From Nostoc flagelliforme FACHB-838 (lineage in GTDB: Bacteria > Cyanobacteriota > Cyanobacteriia > Cyanobacteriales > Nostocaceae), in contig NZ_JACJSI010000013.1 in NCBI RefSeq assembly GCF_014698065.1, positions 1 through 64,000 of the forward strand: a stretch of DNA of 64,000 nt, written 5' to 3'. Shown piece after piece: positions 54,219 to 63,309 of this stretch. Under the pieces are notes generated by a model. It searched no databases. It saw nothing but the letters and a program-made list of their open reading frames with translations, and was not told the origin of the DNA. Made by a program: the position numbers and the translations under genes. Position 1 is the first letter of the stretch; each line of letters starts with the position of its first letter.

Positions 54219-56458
54219 AAATTTTACCATCAAGGATTAAGTCCAATCAGACAACTGGCGGTAAACCACTCTATCGTCGCTTATGGTTTTGGGCAGGCTT
54301 GGGTGTGGGTGGTGGGATAGTTGCCTTCATCTACGGCATTGGTTTAATAGATCGGACTTTGCCAGATCAGGCGGAGTTGAATGCCGTGGTTAGAGAACAA
54401 ACGCTGACCATCAAAGCTGCGGATGGCACCATATTACAACAACAAGGTGAAGCGGCCAGAGAACAGCTAAAGCTGGAACAAATACCAGATAATTTAAAAA
54501 AAGCTTTCATCGCCTCAGAAGATAGAAGATTTAAGCAACACAATGGAGTTGATCCGCAAGGGATTGTCAGAGCAGGTTTGAATAATTTGCGATCGCAAGG
54601 TGTGGTAGAAGGTGGAAGCACCATCACTCAACAGCTAACGCGGATTCTCTTTTTGAAACAAGAGCAGACAATCTGGCGCAAACTCAAAGAAGTCCGCCTT
54701 GCACAAAAAATGGAGCAAGAATTAACCAAAGATCAGATTCTAGAGCGTTACCTAAATCTGGTTTATTTGGGAGGTGGCGCTTACGGTGTGGCAGATGCAG
54801 CCCGGGTATACTTTAGTAAATCGCCAGACCAACTTTCTCTCGCGGAAATGGCAACGATTGCTGGGTTAGCTCCTGCGCCTAGCTTATATGCCCCAGACAA
54901 AAATCCCGAAGCGGCAATCCGGCGGCGTAACTTAGTATTGCTACGGATGCAAGAAGATAAAATAATTACGCCAGAGCAAAGACAAGCAGCCATTCAGGAG
55001 CCATTAACGCTCAAAAGCAGCTTACCCAAGCGAATGCAAGTAGAATCACCCTACTTTACCAGCTACATCCAAAAAGAATTGCCGAAGTACGTTTCTCCTA
55101 AAGTGCTAGAAAATGGGGGGCTAGTGGTGGAAACCACGCTCAACCCGACTTTGCAGAAAGTGGCAGAAGAGGCGGTTGCTAAAACGCTGCGAAATCAAGG
55201 ACGCTGGGAAAACTTTAAGCAAGGATCAATGGTGGCCATTGACCCCCGTAACGGCGAAATTAAGGCAATGGTTGGGGGAAAAGACTTTAGTAAAAACCAG
55301 TTTAATCGAGCTACCCAGGCACAACGGCAGCCAGGATCGACATTTAAAGGGTTTGTATATGCCACTGCGATCGCTAGCGGCAAAAGCCCATACGATAGCT
55401 ACCAGGATGCGCCCTTTGTTGTAGATGGCTATGAACCGAAAAACTATAGTGAAAGATTTCGGGGTGCAATGAACATCCGAGATGCCCTCACCCGCTCTAT
55501 TAATATTATTGCGGTAAAGGTGTTGATTGATGTCGGATTTACGCCAACGATTAAACTTGCCCATGATATGGGGATAAAATCTGAACTTAAGCCCACCTAC
55601 TCCTTAGCTCTAGGCTCGAATGAAGTCAATCTGCTGGAATTGACCAGTGCCTATGGCAGTTTTGCAACTCAGGGATTGCACACAGAACCTCATGGTATTA
55701 CCCGCATCCTCAACCGCCAAGGTAACGTAATCTGGTCAGCTGATTTCAAGTCTAAACGGGCCCTTGATGCTGACAGTGCCGCCATCATGACTTGGATGCT
55801 ACGCAACGTCGTCGAAGCGGGAACTGGTGCTGCTGCTCAGTTAGGTAATAGACCAGTTGCCGGCAAGACTGGTACCTCCGACGAAGCCCGTGACTTATGG
55901 TTTATTGGTTACATTCCTCAGATGGTGACAGGAGTCTGGCTAGGTAACGATGATAACCACCCCACAAATGGTAGCAGTGGTAGTGCGGCTTACACCTGGC
56001 ACGAGTTTATGGAAAAAGCGGTAGAGGGGATGCCTGTAGAAAAATTCCCCAAACGACCCAAGTTAGAAGGTCGTAAAGGCACTATCAAAGCCCAGTCCAT
56101 CAAACCCAAACAAGTGCTGAATCGTTCGATTTCCTCTAATGATGACTCAGAAGGGGAAAGTGCTAGAAATTCTGAGGGAAGTGGTTCATCTAGGAGACGT
56201 AGGAGGAGGAGATATTCTCAAGAAGAACAGCAATCGAGTGATTATACCCCAAGACGGAGAAGGCGCGATCGCACCGAAGCATCAAGTTCCAGTAACTCTT
56301 CTTCTGAATCATCTCGTCCCCGGCGGCGCTCTAGAAGAGTAGAATCAGATTCTCCCGCACCTCGAAGAAGTCGGCGATCTTCCTCTTTCGGAAATAGTTC
56401 CGGTTCTTCATCGTCACAGCCTACCTGGCGGGATAGACTTAGACCTCCTCAAGAATGA
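54215..56458 (+). CDS. Class A penicillin-binding protein (PBP1A family)
   Basis: 747 aa. TM anchor (about 22-44), glycosyltransferase GT51 (about 60-230) with catalytic Glu102 in SEDRRFKQHNG and EGGSTITQQLTR, transpeptidase with Ser375-Lys378 (PGSTFK), SIN (428-430) and KTGTS (551-555). A tail (about 640-747) made mainly of Ser and Arg (RRRRRRR, SSSSNSSSESS) is unusual. It builds peptidoglycan in the periplasm. Translation probably coupled to the 41-codon ORF. Confidence 0.92.
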   Translation: MKILPSRIKSNQTTGGKPLYRRLWFWAGLGVGGGIVAFIYGIGLIDRTLPDQAELNAVVREQTLTIKAADGTILQQQGEAAREQLKLEQIPDNLKKAFIASEDRRFKQHNGVDPQGIVRAGLNNLRSQGVVEGGSTITQQLTRILFLKQEQTIWRKLKEVRLAQKMEQELTKDQILERYLNLVYLGGGAYGVADAARVYFSKSPDQLSLAEMATIAGLAPAPSLYAPDKNPEAAIRRRNLVLLRMQEDKIITPEQRQAAIQEPLTLKSSLPKRMQVESPYFTSYIQKELPKYVSPKVLENGGLVVETTLNPTLQKVAEEAVAKTLRNQGRWENFKQGSMVAIDPRNGEIKAMVGGKDFSKNQFNRATQAQRQPGSTFKGFVYATAIASGKSPYDSYQDAPFVVDGYEPKNYSERFRGAMNIRDALTRSINIIAVKVLIDVGFTPTIKLAHDMGIKSELKPTYSLALGSNEVNLLELTSAYGSFATQGLHTEPHGITRILNRQGNVIWSADFKSKRALDADSAAIMTWMLRNVVEAGTGAAAQLGNRPVAGKTGTSDEARDLWFIGYIPQMVTGVWLGNDDNHPTNGSSGSAAYTWHEFMEKAVEGMPVEKFPKRPKLEGRKGTIKAQSIKPKQVLNRSISSNDDSEGESARNSEGSGSSRRRRRRRYSQEEQQSSDYTPRRRRRDRTEASSSSNSSSESSRPRRRSRRVESDSPAPRRSRRSSSFGNSSGSSSSQPTWRDRLRPPQE

Positions 56459-56647
56459 GGAAATGGGCATTGGGCATGGGGGATTGGTTATTATTCTCCT
56501 CATCCCCTTATTCCTTTGTCTCCTCCTACCTCCTGCCCTTTTCTCTGCAATATGATATTGCTCAAACTAAACTACGGGGGGATGTTAAATGATACGCTCA
56601 TTCTATAGTGTGTAAAGTAGTCTCATTTAACATTGGAGAATATACTC

Positions 56648-56875
56648 ATGCATATATTAATGCAGGCAGCGGATTCAATCGCAACAAATGGTACTCATTT
56701 TCCTTTTGCTTTCACCCTGGTGTATGTCGTTGGTTTTATTGCTGCTGTCACCATTGGATCAATAGCTTGGTACAACTCGAAACGCCCCGCAGGTTGGGAA
56801 AGCAAAGAGCGTCCTGATTTTGTGCCTAAGGTTGATAAAGAAGAAACTCCGGGTCTGGGTGATCCGAAGTCATAA
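56648..56875 (+). CDS. psb35: Photosystem II assembly protein Psb35-like
   Basis: 75 aa from ATG 56648 with TGGAG 9 nt upstream. One TM helix (FAFTLVYVVGFIAAVTIGSIA, about 20-40) and the conserved tail SKRPAGWESKERPDFVPKVD then PGLGDP. This matches my memory of Ssl2148/Psb35, which associates with CP47 and Hlip proteins in Synechocystis; recalled, not checked. Sits between PBP and terB genes. Confidence 0.7.
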   Translation: MHILMQAADSIATNGTHFPFAFTLVYVVGFIAAVTIGSIAWYNSKRPAGWESKERPDFVPKVDKEETPGLGDPKS

Positions 56876-56979
56876 GCAGTAAGAGTCATGAGTGCTGAGT
56901 TTAATTGCCAAACTTAAAAATCATCTATTTAAAGACACAATTTTTCGCGTCTTGGCAACTCATAACTCATAACTCTTTG

Positions 56980-57402
56980 TTAATTTTGCACTTCAACCCA
57001 ACGGCGATAAAGCTTTTGAATTTGTTTGAGAAGCAGAGTGTGAGCTGGTTGAGTTGAGTCATTCTGCTTGGTTATATCTTGCAATTCCGTCAGGAGTCTA
57101 GCTTCTTCGACGGCAACTTCGCCATCGCTATAAATTAACCCACTGATAGCTTCAATCAAATTTTCACAATCTTCAAGGCTGGGGCGATCGCCTAAATACT
57201 CCCGCACCCAGTCATAACATTCTTTTGGCTCTACAGGAACTAATTCGTATAGCCAAGGCTTAATTTCTGGATCGTTAGCTAAACCTTTTGCTTGAGCGAT
57301 TTCGCGGAGATATTGCCGTTCTTCTGGCTGGATTCTGCCATCAATCCAGGCTGCTCCAATCAGGATTTTAACTAAGTTTTTCACATTGGAAGGGGAAACC
57401 AT
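56980..57402 (-). CDS. TerB-family tellurite-resistance-like protein
   Basis: 140 aa, all helical. LVKILIGAAWIDGRIQPEER and the acidic DGEVAVEEARLL block match the TerB fold, which binds metal ions. ATG 57402 with GAGGAGG 6 nt ahead. It follows rsmB on the same strand by 57 bp. Confidence 0.83.
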   Translation of the reverse strand: MVSPSNVKNLVKILIGAAWIDGRIQPEERQYLREIAQAKGLANDPEIKPWLYELVPVEPKECYDWVREYLGDRPSLEDCENLIEAISGLIYSDGEVAVEEARLLTELQDITKQNDSTQPAHTLLLKQIQKLYRRWVEVQN

Positions 57403-57459
57403 TGCTGCCTCCTCTGGTAGATTCAGGCCTCTACCAAATCGTACAATCCCAAACAGTAT

Positions 57460-58875
57460 TCACTCGGAATTATTGGTTTTTCTTAAGCGCACCATAAAAA
57501 AGCCATCCATGTCCTGTCGATGGGGCCAGACTTTAAACCAACCTTGAGGCGTGTTATAAGCAGAATCAGGTAGATCAACGCCACTCGGAGGCTCAATTTG
57601 CCAATCAGGTGACTTAGCTAGAAATGCCGAAATTACTTGTTCATTTTCTGCTGGATGTAATGTACAGGTGGCATAAACTAGTACACCACCAGCTTTGACA
57701 AAAGTTGATGTATGTGTTAATAATTCTTGTTGCAACACCGAAAGTTCTCGGACAGATTCTGGTGTCTGTCGCCAACGCGCATCAGCGTGACGGTGCATGG
57801 TTCCCAAACCAGAACATGGGGCATCGAGTAATACACGGTCTGCGGTGTTTTGAAATTGGTTGAAGTGGCGGCTGTCGCCAGTGTAGATTTGAATAGATTG
57901 TAAATTTAACCGTTGAGAATTTTCTTGGAGTTTGCGAAGACGAGAAGAAGTGCGATCGCAAGCCCAAATTTTCCCTTTATCCCCCATTAACTCAGCGATG
58001 TGGGTTGTTTTACCTCCTGGTGCAGCACAGGCATCAATTACCACCTCACCCGGTTGAGGGTCGAGCAAATGACCTACTAATTGGGCACTGCTATCTTGTA
58101 CAGTCCACCAACCTTCTCTAAAACCCGGTAGTTTTTGAATTGATCCAGCATTACCAATCAATCGTAAAGCTTGGGGTAAATAAGGAATGCGTCTTACCAA
58201 AACACCAGCAGATTGCAAAGCTGTTTCAACTTCCTCAATTGAAGTGCGAAGTGGGTTGATGCGTAAGTCAATTGTTGGTGATTGGTTCATCCATTCACAC
58301 AGTTTTTCTGTGTCAGCCAAACCCAATTGTTCTAACCAAACTTGAATAATCCAGTCAGGAAAGCTGTGTAAAATACCCAAGCGTTCCACAGGGTTTTCTG
58401 GAAGCTGTAACGGATCAACATCGGGGGCTGGGGACTGGGGGAGCAACAATGAATTTTTCTCCGCTACTCCCCCTGCTCCCCCTGCTCCCCCTGCCTTTCT
58501 AAGATACTGGCGTAATAGACCGTTAACAAAACCCGTGAGTCCAGAAAAACCGTTTTCTTTAGCGAGTTCGACGGTGGTATTGACAGCAGCTGAGGCGGGA
58601 ATACGCTCTTGATAACGCAGTTGGTAGAAGCCTAGATGTAAGATGGTGCGGACGTCTTGTGGTTGCTGATGAGATTTCTTTTTGGCGAGTTGGTCAATGA
58701 GAGTATCAAGAGTGCGTTGCCTTCTGACGCTCCCATAAATCAATTCTGTCAGCAAGCGGCGATCGTTATCAGGCAAGTTAACTTTTTGCAGCACTCGATC
58801 TAGGGCAACATCAGCATAAGCCCCCTTATGAACATCTCGCAGGGCGATAAAAGCTAGTTGACGGGGGTTTGTCAT
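57460..58875 (-). CDS. rsmB: 16S rRNA (cytosine-967-C5)-methyltransferase
   Basis: 471 aa from ATG 58875. N-terminal NusB-like domain (about 1-125), then the SAM domain: VIDACAAPGGKTTHIAELM (about 270-288), DAPCSGLGTMHRH (motif IV Cys) and YATCTLHPAEN (motif VI nucleophile Cys). A Gly/Ala linker (about 129-136) comes from a 9-bp repeat of the same type as intergenic repeats here. Otherwise full length. Confidence 0.92.
   Translation of the reverse strand: MTNPRQLAFIALRDVHKGAYADVALDRVLQKVNLPDNDRRLLTELIYGSVRRQRTLDTLIDQLAKKKSHQQPQDVRTILHLGFYQLRYQERIPASAAVNTTVELAKENGFSGLTGFVNGLLRQYLRKAGGAGGAGGVAEKNSLLLPQSPAPDVDPLQLPENPVERLGILHSFPDWIIQVWLEQLGLADTEKLCEWMNQSPTIDLRINPLRTSIEEVETALQSAGVLVRRIPYLPQALRLIGNAGSIQKLPGFREGWWTVQDSSAQLVGHLLDPQPGEVVIDACAAPGGKTTHIAELMGDKGKIWACDRTSSRLRKLQENSQRLNLQSIQIYTGDSRHFNQFQNTADRVLLDAPCSGLGTMHRHADARWRQTPESVRELSVLQQELLTHTSTFVKAGGVLVYATCTLHPAENEQVISAFLAKSPDWQIEPPSGVDLPDSAYNTPQGWFKVWPHRQDMDGFFMVRLRKTNNSE
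58467..58493. repeat. 9-bp tandem repeat (ctccccctg) x3 in rsmB
   Basis: Three exact copies in frame, encoding part of a Gly-Ala-Gly linker between the two rsmB domains. The same gcaggggga motif occurs between genes at 12711 and 25072. Confidence 0.8.
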
Positions 58876-58974
58876 GGAAAGAAACAAGATTCAGGAGTCA
58901 GGAGGCTTTTGTATTCTAACTCCCAACTCTTGTACAGACGCGATTAATCGCGTCTCTCTCAACTCCCAACTTCT

Positions 58975-60480
58975 TTATCGAGTCAGATACGGATCTACAC
59001 TGGCGATTTCAAACTCACATGCTCTAGAAACTTGTTCTGCTGGTAATTTTCCAAAGCTGATTAATGGTAAATATGTAGGGTTTGCCATCAATTCTTTTGC
59101 CAATAAAAACCCAGTAATTGTCCAAGTTTGATATTTTCTAGCTTGTTTGCCAATCAATCGCCCTTTCTTACCGTCGTAATATTCTGGCCATTCATCTGTA
59201 CTGAGGCGTCCTTGGGCAACTTGAATCGCCTTTTGTGCAAGACTTGTTCTATTAGTTTTTACCGCCGCTGCTGCCAACATCCACATTAGAACTGGCCAAC
59301 TACCAGCATTATGATACGACCAGGGTATATTTTTGGGGTCACATCCAGTTACAATTCTGTATTCTTCATGTTCCAAAGCTGGGAAACATATTTTCATTGG
59401 CATATCTCCCACTAAGTCATCCCATCGTTCCTCAATGAGAGTCATAATTGCTTGTGACTGTTCTTCGGTGGCTAAGTCGGAAATGATTGCCATTAAGTTT
59501 CCGAGTGAAAAGAAGCGAGTATCTAGCTGCGATGGGCCAACATTACCTGCTAGATAACCACCTTTTTTTGGCAGCCACTTATCTAATTCATAATAGGGAA
59601 CAGAATCTACATATATGTTGAACAGATTAACAGCAGCCTTGCCATATTCTTCACTTTTGAAGCGATAAATTGCATTCAGACGATTAATATCTATCCAATA
59701 ATGCTGGCGAATATGAGCGCATAAAAGAGGCAATCGGTTATCAATGGCTTCAACAATATCGTAATTACCTTGACAAACTAGCAGTTCACGAGATGCACGC
59801 AATGCCGTGTAAAAGAGAACTTGTAGTTCTATAGGATGCCCATAAATGCCCATACGACGGTCAATCATACAAGCACCATCTGGAACCAACAGCGTTGGGT
59901 ACATATCAAAACGATTTGCCAAGCAGATTTCCATGATTAACCTAATTCCATTTTGGAATTCAGGTTGATAGGCTAGAGAAAAATCTTCTGTGGCGATTAC
60001 ATAAGCACGCAATAAAATAATCCACCATAGGCAAGAATCTACAGGTGTAACTCTAGCGATCGCATGTTCACCAAAGTCTGCTTCTAAATATTCGTGCCCA
60101 TTGTCTGATACCACTTTAAAGCTAGCTGGTATTAATCCTCGTCCTGGCTTATAGGCATCTAATGCCTTTTCTTTAGGTTGCAACTTTAAGGTTTCTTCTA
60201 AGAAATTACGAACAATATCTGTTCTACCTTTGATCAGAAAAATTAAAGCGGAAGAGACAAAATCCCGGACGAAGCACTGATCGTAATTGAGCGCTTCTAC
60301 AGATGCATCATAAGCGGCTACCGTCCCAACAGGGCGGCCTTGATAGTAGAGAATTGATTTTTCGAGTGCTTGCCACGCTTCATCCACTTCTTTTAAATTC
60401 TCAGTAGTTTCCAATTCGTTTATGTGCATCGCCAGAATAACTCCATTTGGATTTTGAATTTGTGGTAGAGGCGTCTTCAT
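58975..60480 (-). CDS. Neutral/alkaline invertase (GH100)
   Basis: 501 aa. Cytoplasmic sucrose hydrolase. GH100 blocks: [20 protein letters not shown] (about 69-88), [28 protein letters not shown] (about 135-153), with catalytic Asp in TPVDS and Glu in [16 protein letters not shown], and [16 protein letters not shown]. The ATG at 60480 and another at 60429 are both possible. It links to sucrose metabolism of heterocystous cyanobacteria. Confidence 0.92.
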   Translation of the reverse strand: MKTPLPQIQNPNGVILAMHINELETTENLKEVDEAWQALEKSILYYQGRPVGTVAAYDASVEALNYDQCFVRDFVSSALIFLIKGRTDIVRNFLEETLKLQPKEKALDAYKPGRGLIPASFKVVSDNGHEYLEADFGEHAIARVTPVDSCLWWIILLRAYVIATEDFSLAYQPEFQNGIRLIMEICLANRFDMYPTLLVPDGACMIDRRMGIYGHPIELQVLFYTALRASRELLVCQGNYDIVEAIDNRLPLLCAHIRQHYWIDINRLNAIYRFKSEEYGKAAVNLFNIYVDSVPYYELDKWLPKKGGYLAGNVGPSQLDTRFFSLGNLMAIISDLATEEQSQAIMTLIEERWDDLVGDMPMKICFPALEHEEYRIVTGCDPKNIPWSYHNAGSWPVLMWMLAAAAVKTNRTSLAQKAIQVAQGRLSTDEWPEYYDGKKGRLIGKQARKYQTWTITGFLLAKELMANPTYLPLISFGKLPAEQVSRACEFEIASVDPYLTR

Positions 60481-60566
60481 TTATTATTTTTGCTATTTTC
60501 AGGATAACAAAAACCATTCTTTGAATAGCAAATATAATTGTCCGATAAATTAATCAACTAACAAAA

Positions 60567-60598
60567 AATAAATCTGCTGACATTTACACAGATTTATT
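60567..60598. promoter_or_regulatory. Leader hairpin upstream of the invertase gene
   Basis: AATAAATCTG (60567-60576) and CAGATTTATT (60589-60598), perfect arms, 12-nt loop, 87 bp before the invertase ATG on the minus strand. It would lie in the mRNA leader if the promoter is further up. Confidence 0.35.
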
Positions 60599-61239
60599 GC
60601 TAGATTAATTTCCTTATAATCAATTACTCTTTTGATGAATTATAGTTGTTTTTTTCATCGCAAGTAGTAACATGATTCTCCAAAACAGTCATACAAGATA
60701 TATTTTTAGATTATTTATTATTCCCTTGTATGCCCGGAATCTTCGCTTTACCAAAAAAATATATCTTCAGTGCTGTTTGTGGTTTGTGTGAAGTTAAAAC
60801 TAGTTGCAGTATATTTACTTGCACCGGATTACTTTTTGACACGAATAGGTCAGATTATTCCCCTATAATCTAATAATTTATAACGTTTTTTCAGAATATG
60901 CAAGATAAATGCTTAAAAATTTTAAGATGTCAATACTTCTAAAGAGTTGTATATTTTAGCCTGCGGGCAGACGGAATGGGAAAATTATAGGAGTAATTCC
61001 AACAATAGTAAACAAAACAGAATTAATGCTTATAGCAATTTCTTATAGCAATCTTTATTTAATTGAATTACAATCCTCGGTAAGGTCGCATAGCCGTGCA
61101 ACTCTACAGTATGGTTTAATAGTATGGTTTAATTACCTAAAAATTTCTGTAAGTCTGATGCAGAGAAAGAGGAGAAGTGCGTAGACACTGAGTAGCTTGT
61201 TGTCAAACATGGCACTGTCAGTTTAATTTGATTGGTAAT
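60599..61239. other. Intergenic gap, no feature seen
   Basis: AT-rich sequence between the invertase and the WD40-J gene. I found no tRNA, repeat family or coding remnant; only direct repeats like tatagcaat near 61036. Confidence 0.45.
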
Positions 61240-63021
61240 TTATTTATCAACGTTAATATATTTATGAGCGTTTAACTGCTCCTGAAATTCTTTATAAGCT
61301 TGATTAATTGCTTGCATTGAGACTTGTGCAATCGCAGAAGTATTAACATCAGGATGATACTGTCTTGCTAACCGGAGATAAGCAAATTTGACATCTTTGG
61401 GATGCTCGCTCTGATTTACGCCCAAGACTTCCCACCATTCCCCAGACAATCCAGAGTCGAGAGTAAATTGCTTAAAGCTTTGCATTTGACTCCAAATCTT
61501 GATGCTTCCGCCATTACCGCCACTTACCAGCGTCTTGCCATCAAGGCTGAAAGCAACAGGATTACACCCTAAAAGACTTTGTAGTAGTTCCCCTGTGTGG
61601 AGATTCCAAAGTTTGATCGTACCGTCTCTGCTGGCACTGGCGAGGGTTTTTCCATCGGGGCTGATGGCAACAGACAAAACCGCCGTTGAGTGTCCAGTCA
61701 GAGTAGCAAGTAATTCTCCGGTTTGGAGATTCCACAGCTTTATTGTGGTGTCTGTGCTACCACTAATAAGAGTTTGACTGTTAGGGTTGATGGCAACTGT
61801 ATTTACTGCTTCTAAATGTTCAGTGAGAATGCAGTGCTGTTGCCAAGTTTTGACATCCCAAAGCCTAATAGTTTTATCAGCGCTACTGCTTGCAAGGATT
61901 TTACCATCGGGACTGATGGTGATAGACAAAACTGCATCTGAGTGTCCATTCAAGGTGCGTTTTACTGTTCCCGTGTAGCGTCCCCAAATTCTAATCGTTT
62001 TATCGGCAGCACCACTAGCAAGAATCGCGCCATCAGGACTGTAGGCAATCGAGTTAACAAAACCATTATGACTACAGGCATTTAAATAAAAGAATGTATG
62101 GAGAAATTTTTTTGTGTCCATCTGCCAACTGGTAATTTTGCAATCGACACTACCACTTGCAATTTGCTTTCCATCAGGGCTGATAGCAACAGATAAAACT
62201 GCTTCTGCTTGTCCAGAAAACGTGTAAAGCCATTTTCCGGTTTTCAAATTCCACAAATTAACTTGTCTATCATCACTGCCACTAATTAAGGTAGTACCAT
62301 CAGGATTGATAGCGATCGCATTAACTGCCGCTAGATGTCCTTTAAGTGTGCGTACACATCTCCAAGTTTCAGGTAGCTGGGTTGTCAGAGATATTATTTC
62401 TGGTTCAATATTGGGAGTAAAAGTTTTAGGGGTAACAAATTCTGATTTTTCCTTGAATTCAGCCTTGAGTGCTTGTAACTCATCTTCCACCGCCAAAACA
62501 GCAAATTTTTGGTTGAGATCCTCACCAAATAAAAATGCTTCTAATTCCATCACTGCTTCTGAATAAGCATCCATCAGCAAAACTTTCTCTTCCATTCGCT
62601 CAAAAAGCTGTGTTGGAGTTTCGCTAACTTCAGATTCATCTAACAGTTTGGCAATACCATAGGCGGCGAGTCCCACCACTGCACCAATTCCCGCCATCGG
62701 TACTGCACCAATGCCAAACGCCAGCCCTACTTTAGGTGCAACTAAACCCATACTACCGACGACGCTATACACACCAGCACCGCCGACTGCACCAATTCCC
62801 ATTGTAGCGATCGCCGCGGCATCTCCTTTTGTTATGGCTTTAAAAGCGCCATAAGCAGCTGCACCAGCCACAGCGCCAGCACCAACTACAGGAGTTGTAC
62901 CAATGCCAACTGCACCAAATCCACCTGCTAGTCCCATCCCGCCTACCGTTGCGGAAACACCAGCACCTCCGATAGTTCCACCTGTAATAAATGCTGCGCC
63001 TGTTTTAGAGTTTTGTGTCAC
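61240..63021 (-). CDS. Gly-rich membrane / WD40 / J-domain fusion protein
   Basis: 593 aa from GTG 63021. Residues 1-125 are Gly/Ala-rich hydrophobic (glycine-zipper-like, GGTIGGAGVSATVGGMGLAG); 126-215 an acidic helix region; 220-505 seven WD40 repeats with GSDDRQVNLW, ASSSADKTIRLW and SASRDGTIKLW; 520-590 a J domain with the HPD motif (YHPDVN) that stimulates Hsp70. Seven blades make one propeller; the seventh is shortened. The fusion suggests a membrane-bound client recogniser that recruits DnaK (inference). Flanking gap 63022-63309 shows nothing. Confidence 0.85.
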   Translation of the reverse strand: MTQNSKTGAAFITGGTIGGAGVSATVGGMGLAGGFGAVGIGTTPVVGAGAVAGAAAYGAFKAITKGDAAAIATMGIGAVGGAGVYSVVGSMGLVAPKVGLAFGIGAVPMAGIGAVVGLAAYGIAKLLDESEVSETPTQLFERMEEKVLLMDAYSEAVMELEAFLFGEDLNQKFAVLAVEDELQALKAEFKEKSEFVTPKTFTPNIEPEIISLTTQLPETWRCVRTLKGHLAAVNAIAINPDGTTLISGSDDRQVNLWNLKTGKWLYTFSGQAEAVLSVAISPDGKQIASGSVDCKITSWQMDTKKFLHTFFYLNACSHNGFVNSIAYSPDGAILASGAADKTIRIWGRYTGTVKRTLNGHSDAVLSITISPDGKILASSSADKTIRLWDVKTWQQHCILTEHLEAVNTVAINPNSQTLISGSTDTTIKLWNLQTGELLATLTGHSTAVLSVAISPDGKTLASASRDGTIKLWNLHTGELLQSLLGCNPVAFSLDGKTLVSGGNGGSIKIWSQMQSFKQFTLDSGLSGEWWEVLGVNQSEHPKDVKFAYLRLARQYHPDVNTSAIAQVSMQAINQAYKEFQEQLNAHKYINVDK

Positions 63022-63309
63022 TGATTTTTGTTTTTGAAGTTTCTCCTTTAGACTAGCTTTGCTATGGCCAACTGTCTCGATTTTCCTTTATCTGCCCAAA
63101 GGCTAGAAAAGTAAGCACTTGCCTTTGTTTGCTCCTATTCCTGAACTGTTGCGGTGTTATCTGCGATCGCCTAGCTTGTGAGTACTATCGAGTATCTTTG
63201 TACGGGTAAGATGGTCTGATTTGGCAGTGCTGAGTGTTCTGTCGGATCTACCGTAAGTTTTATCGTCAACACTTTGTAGCATCGTTGACGAATGCTGTGA
63301 TACCTGAAG

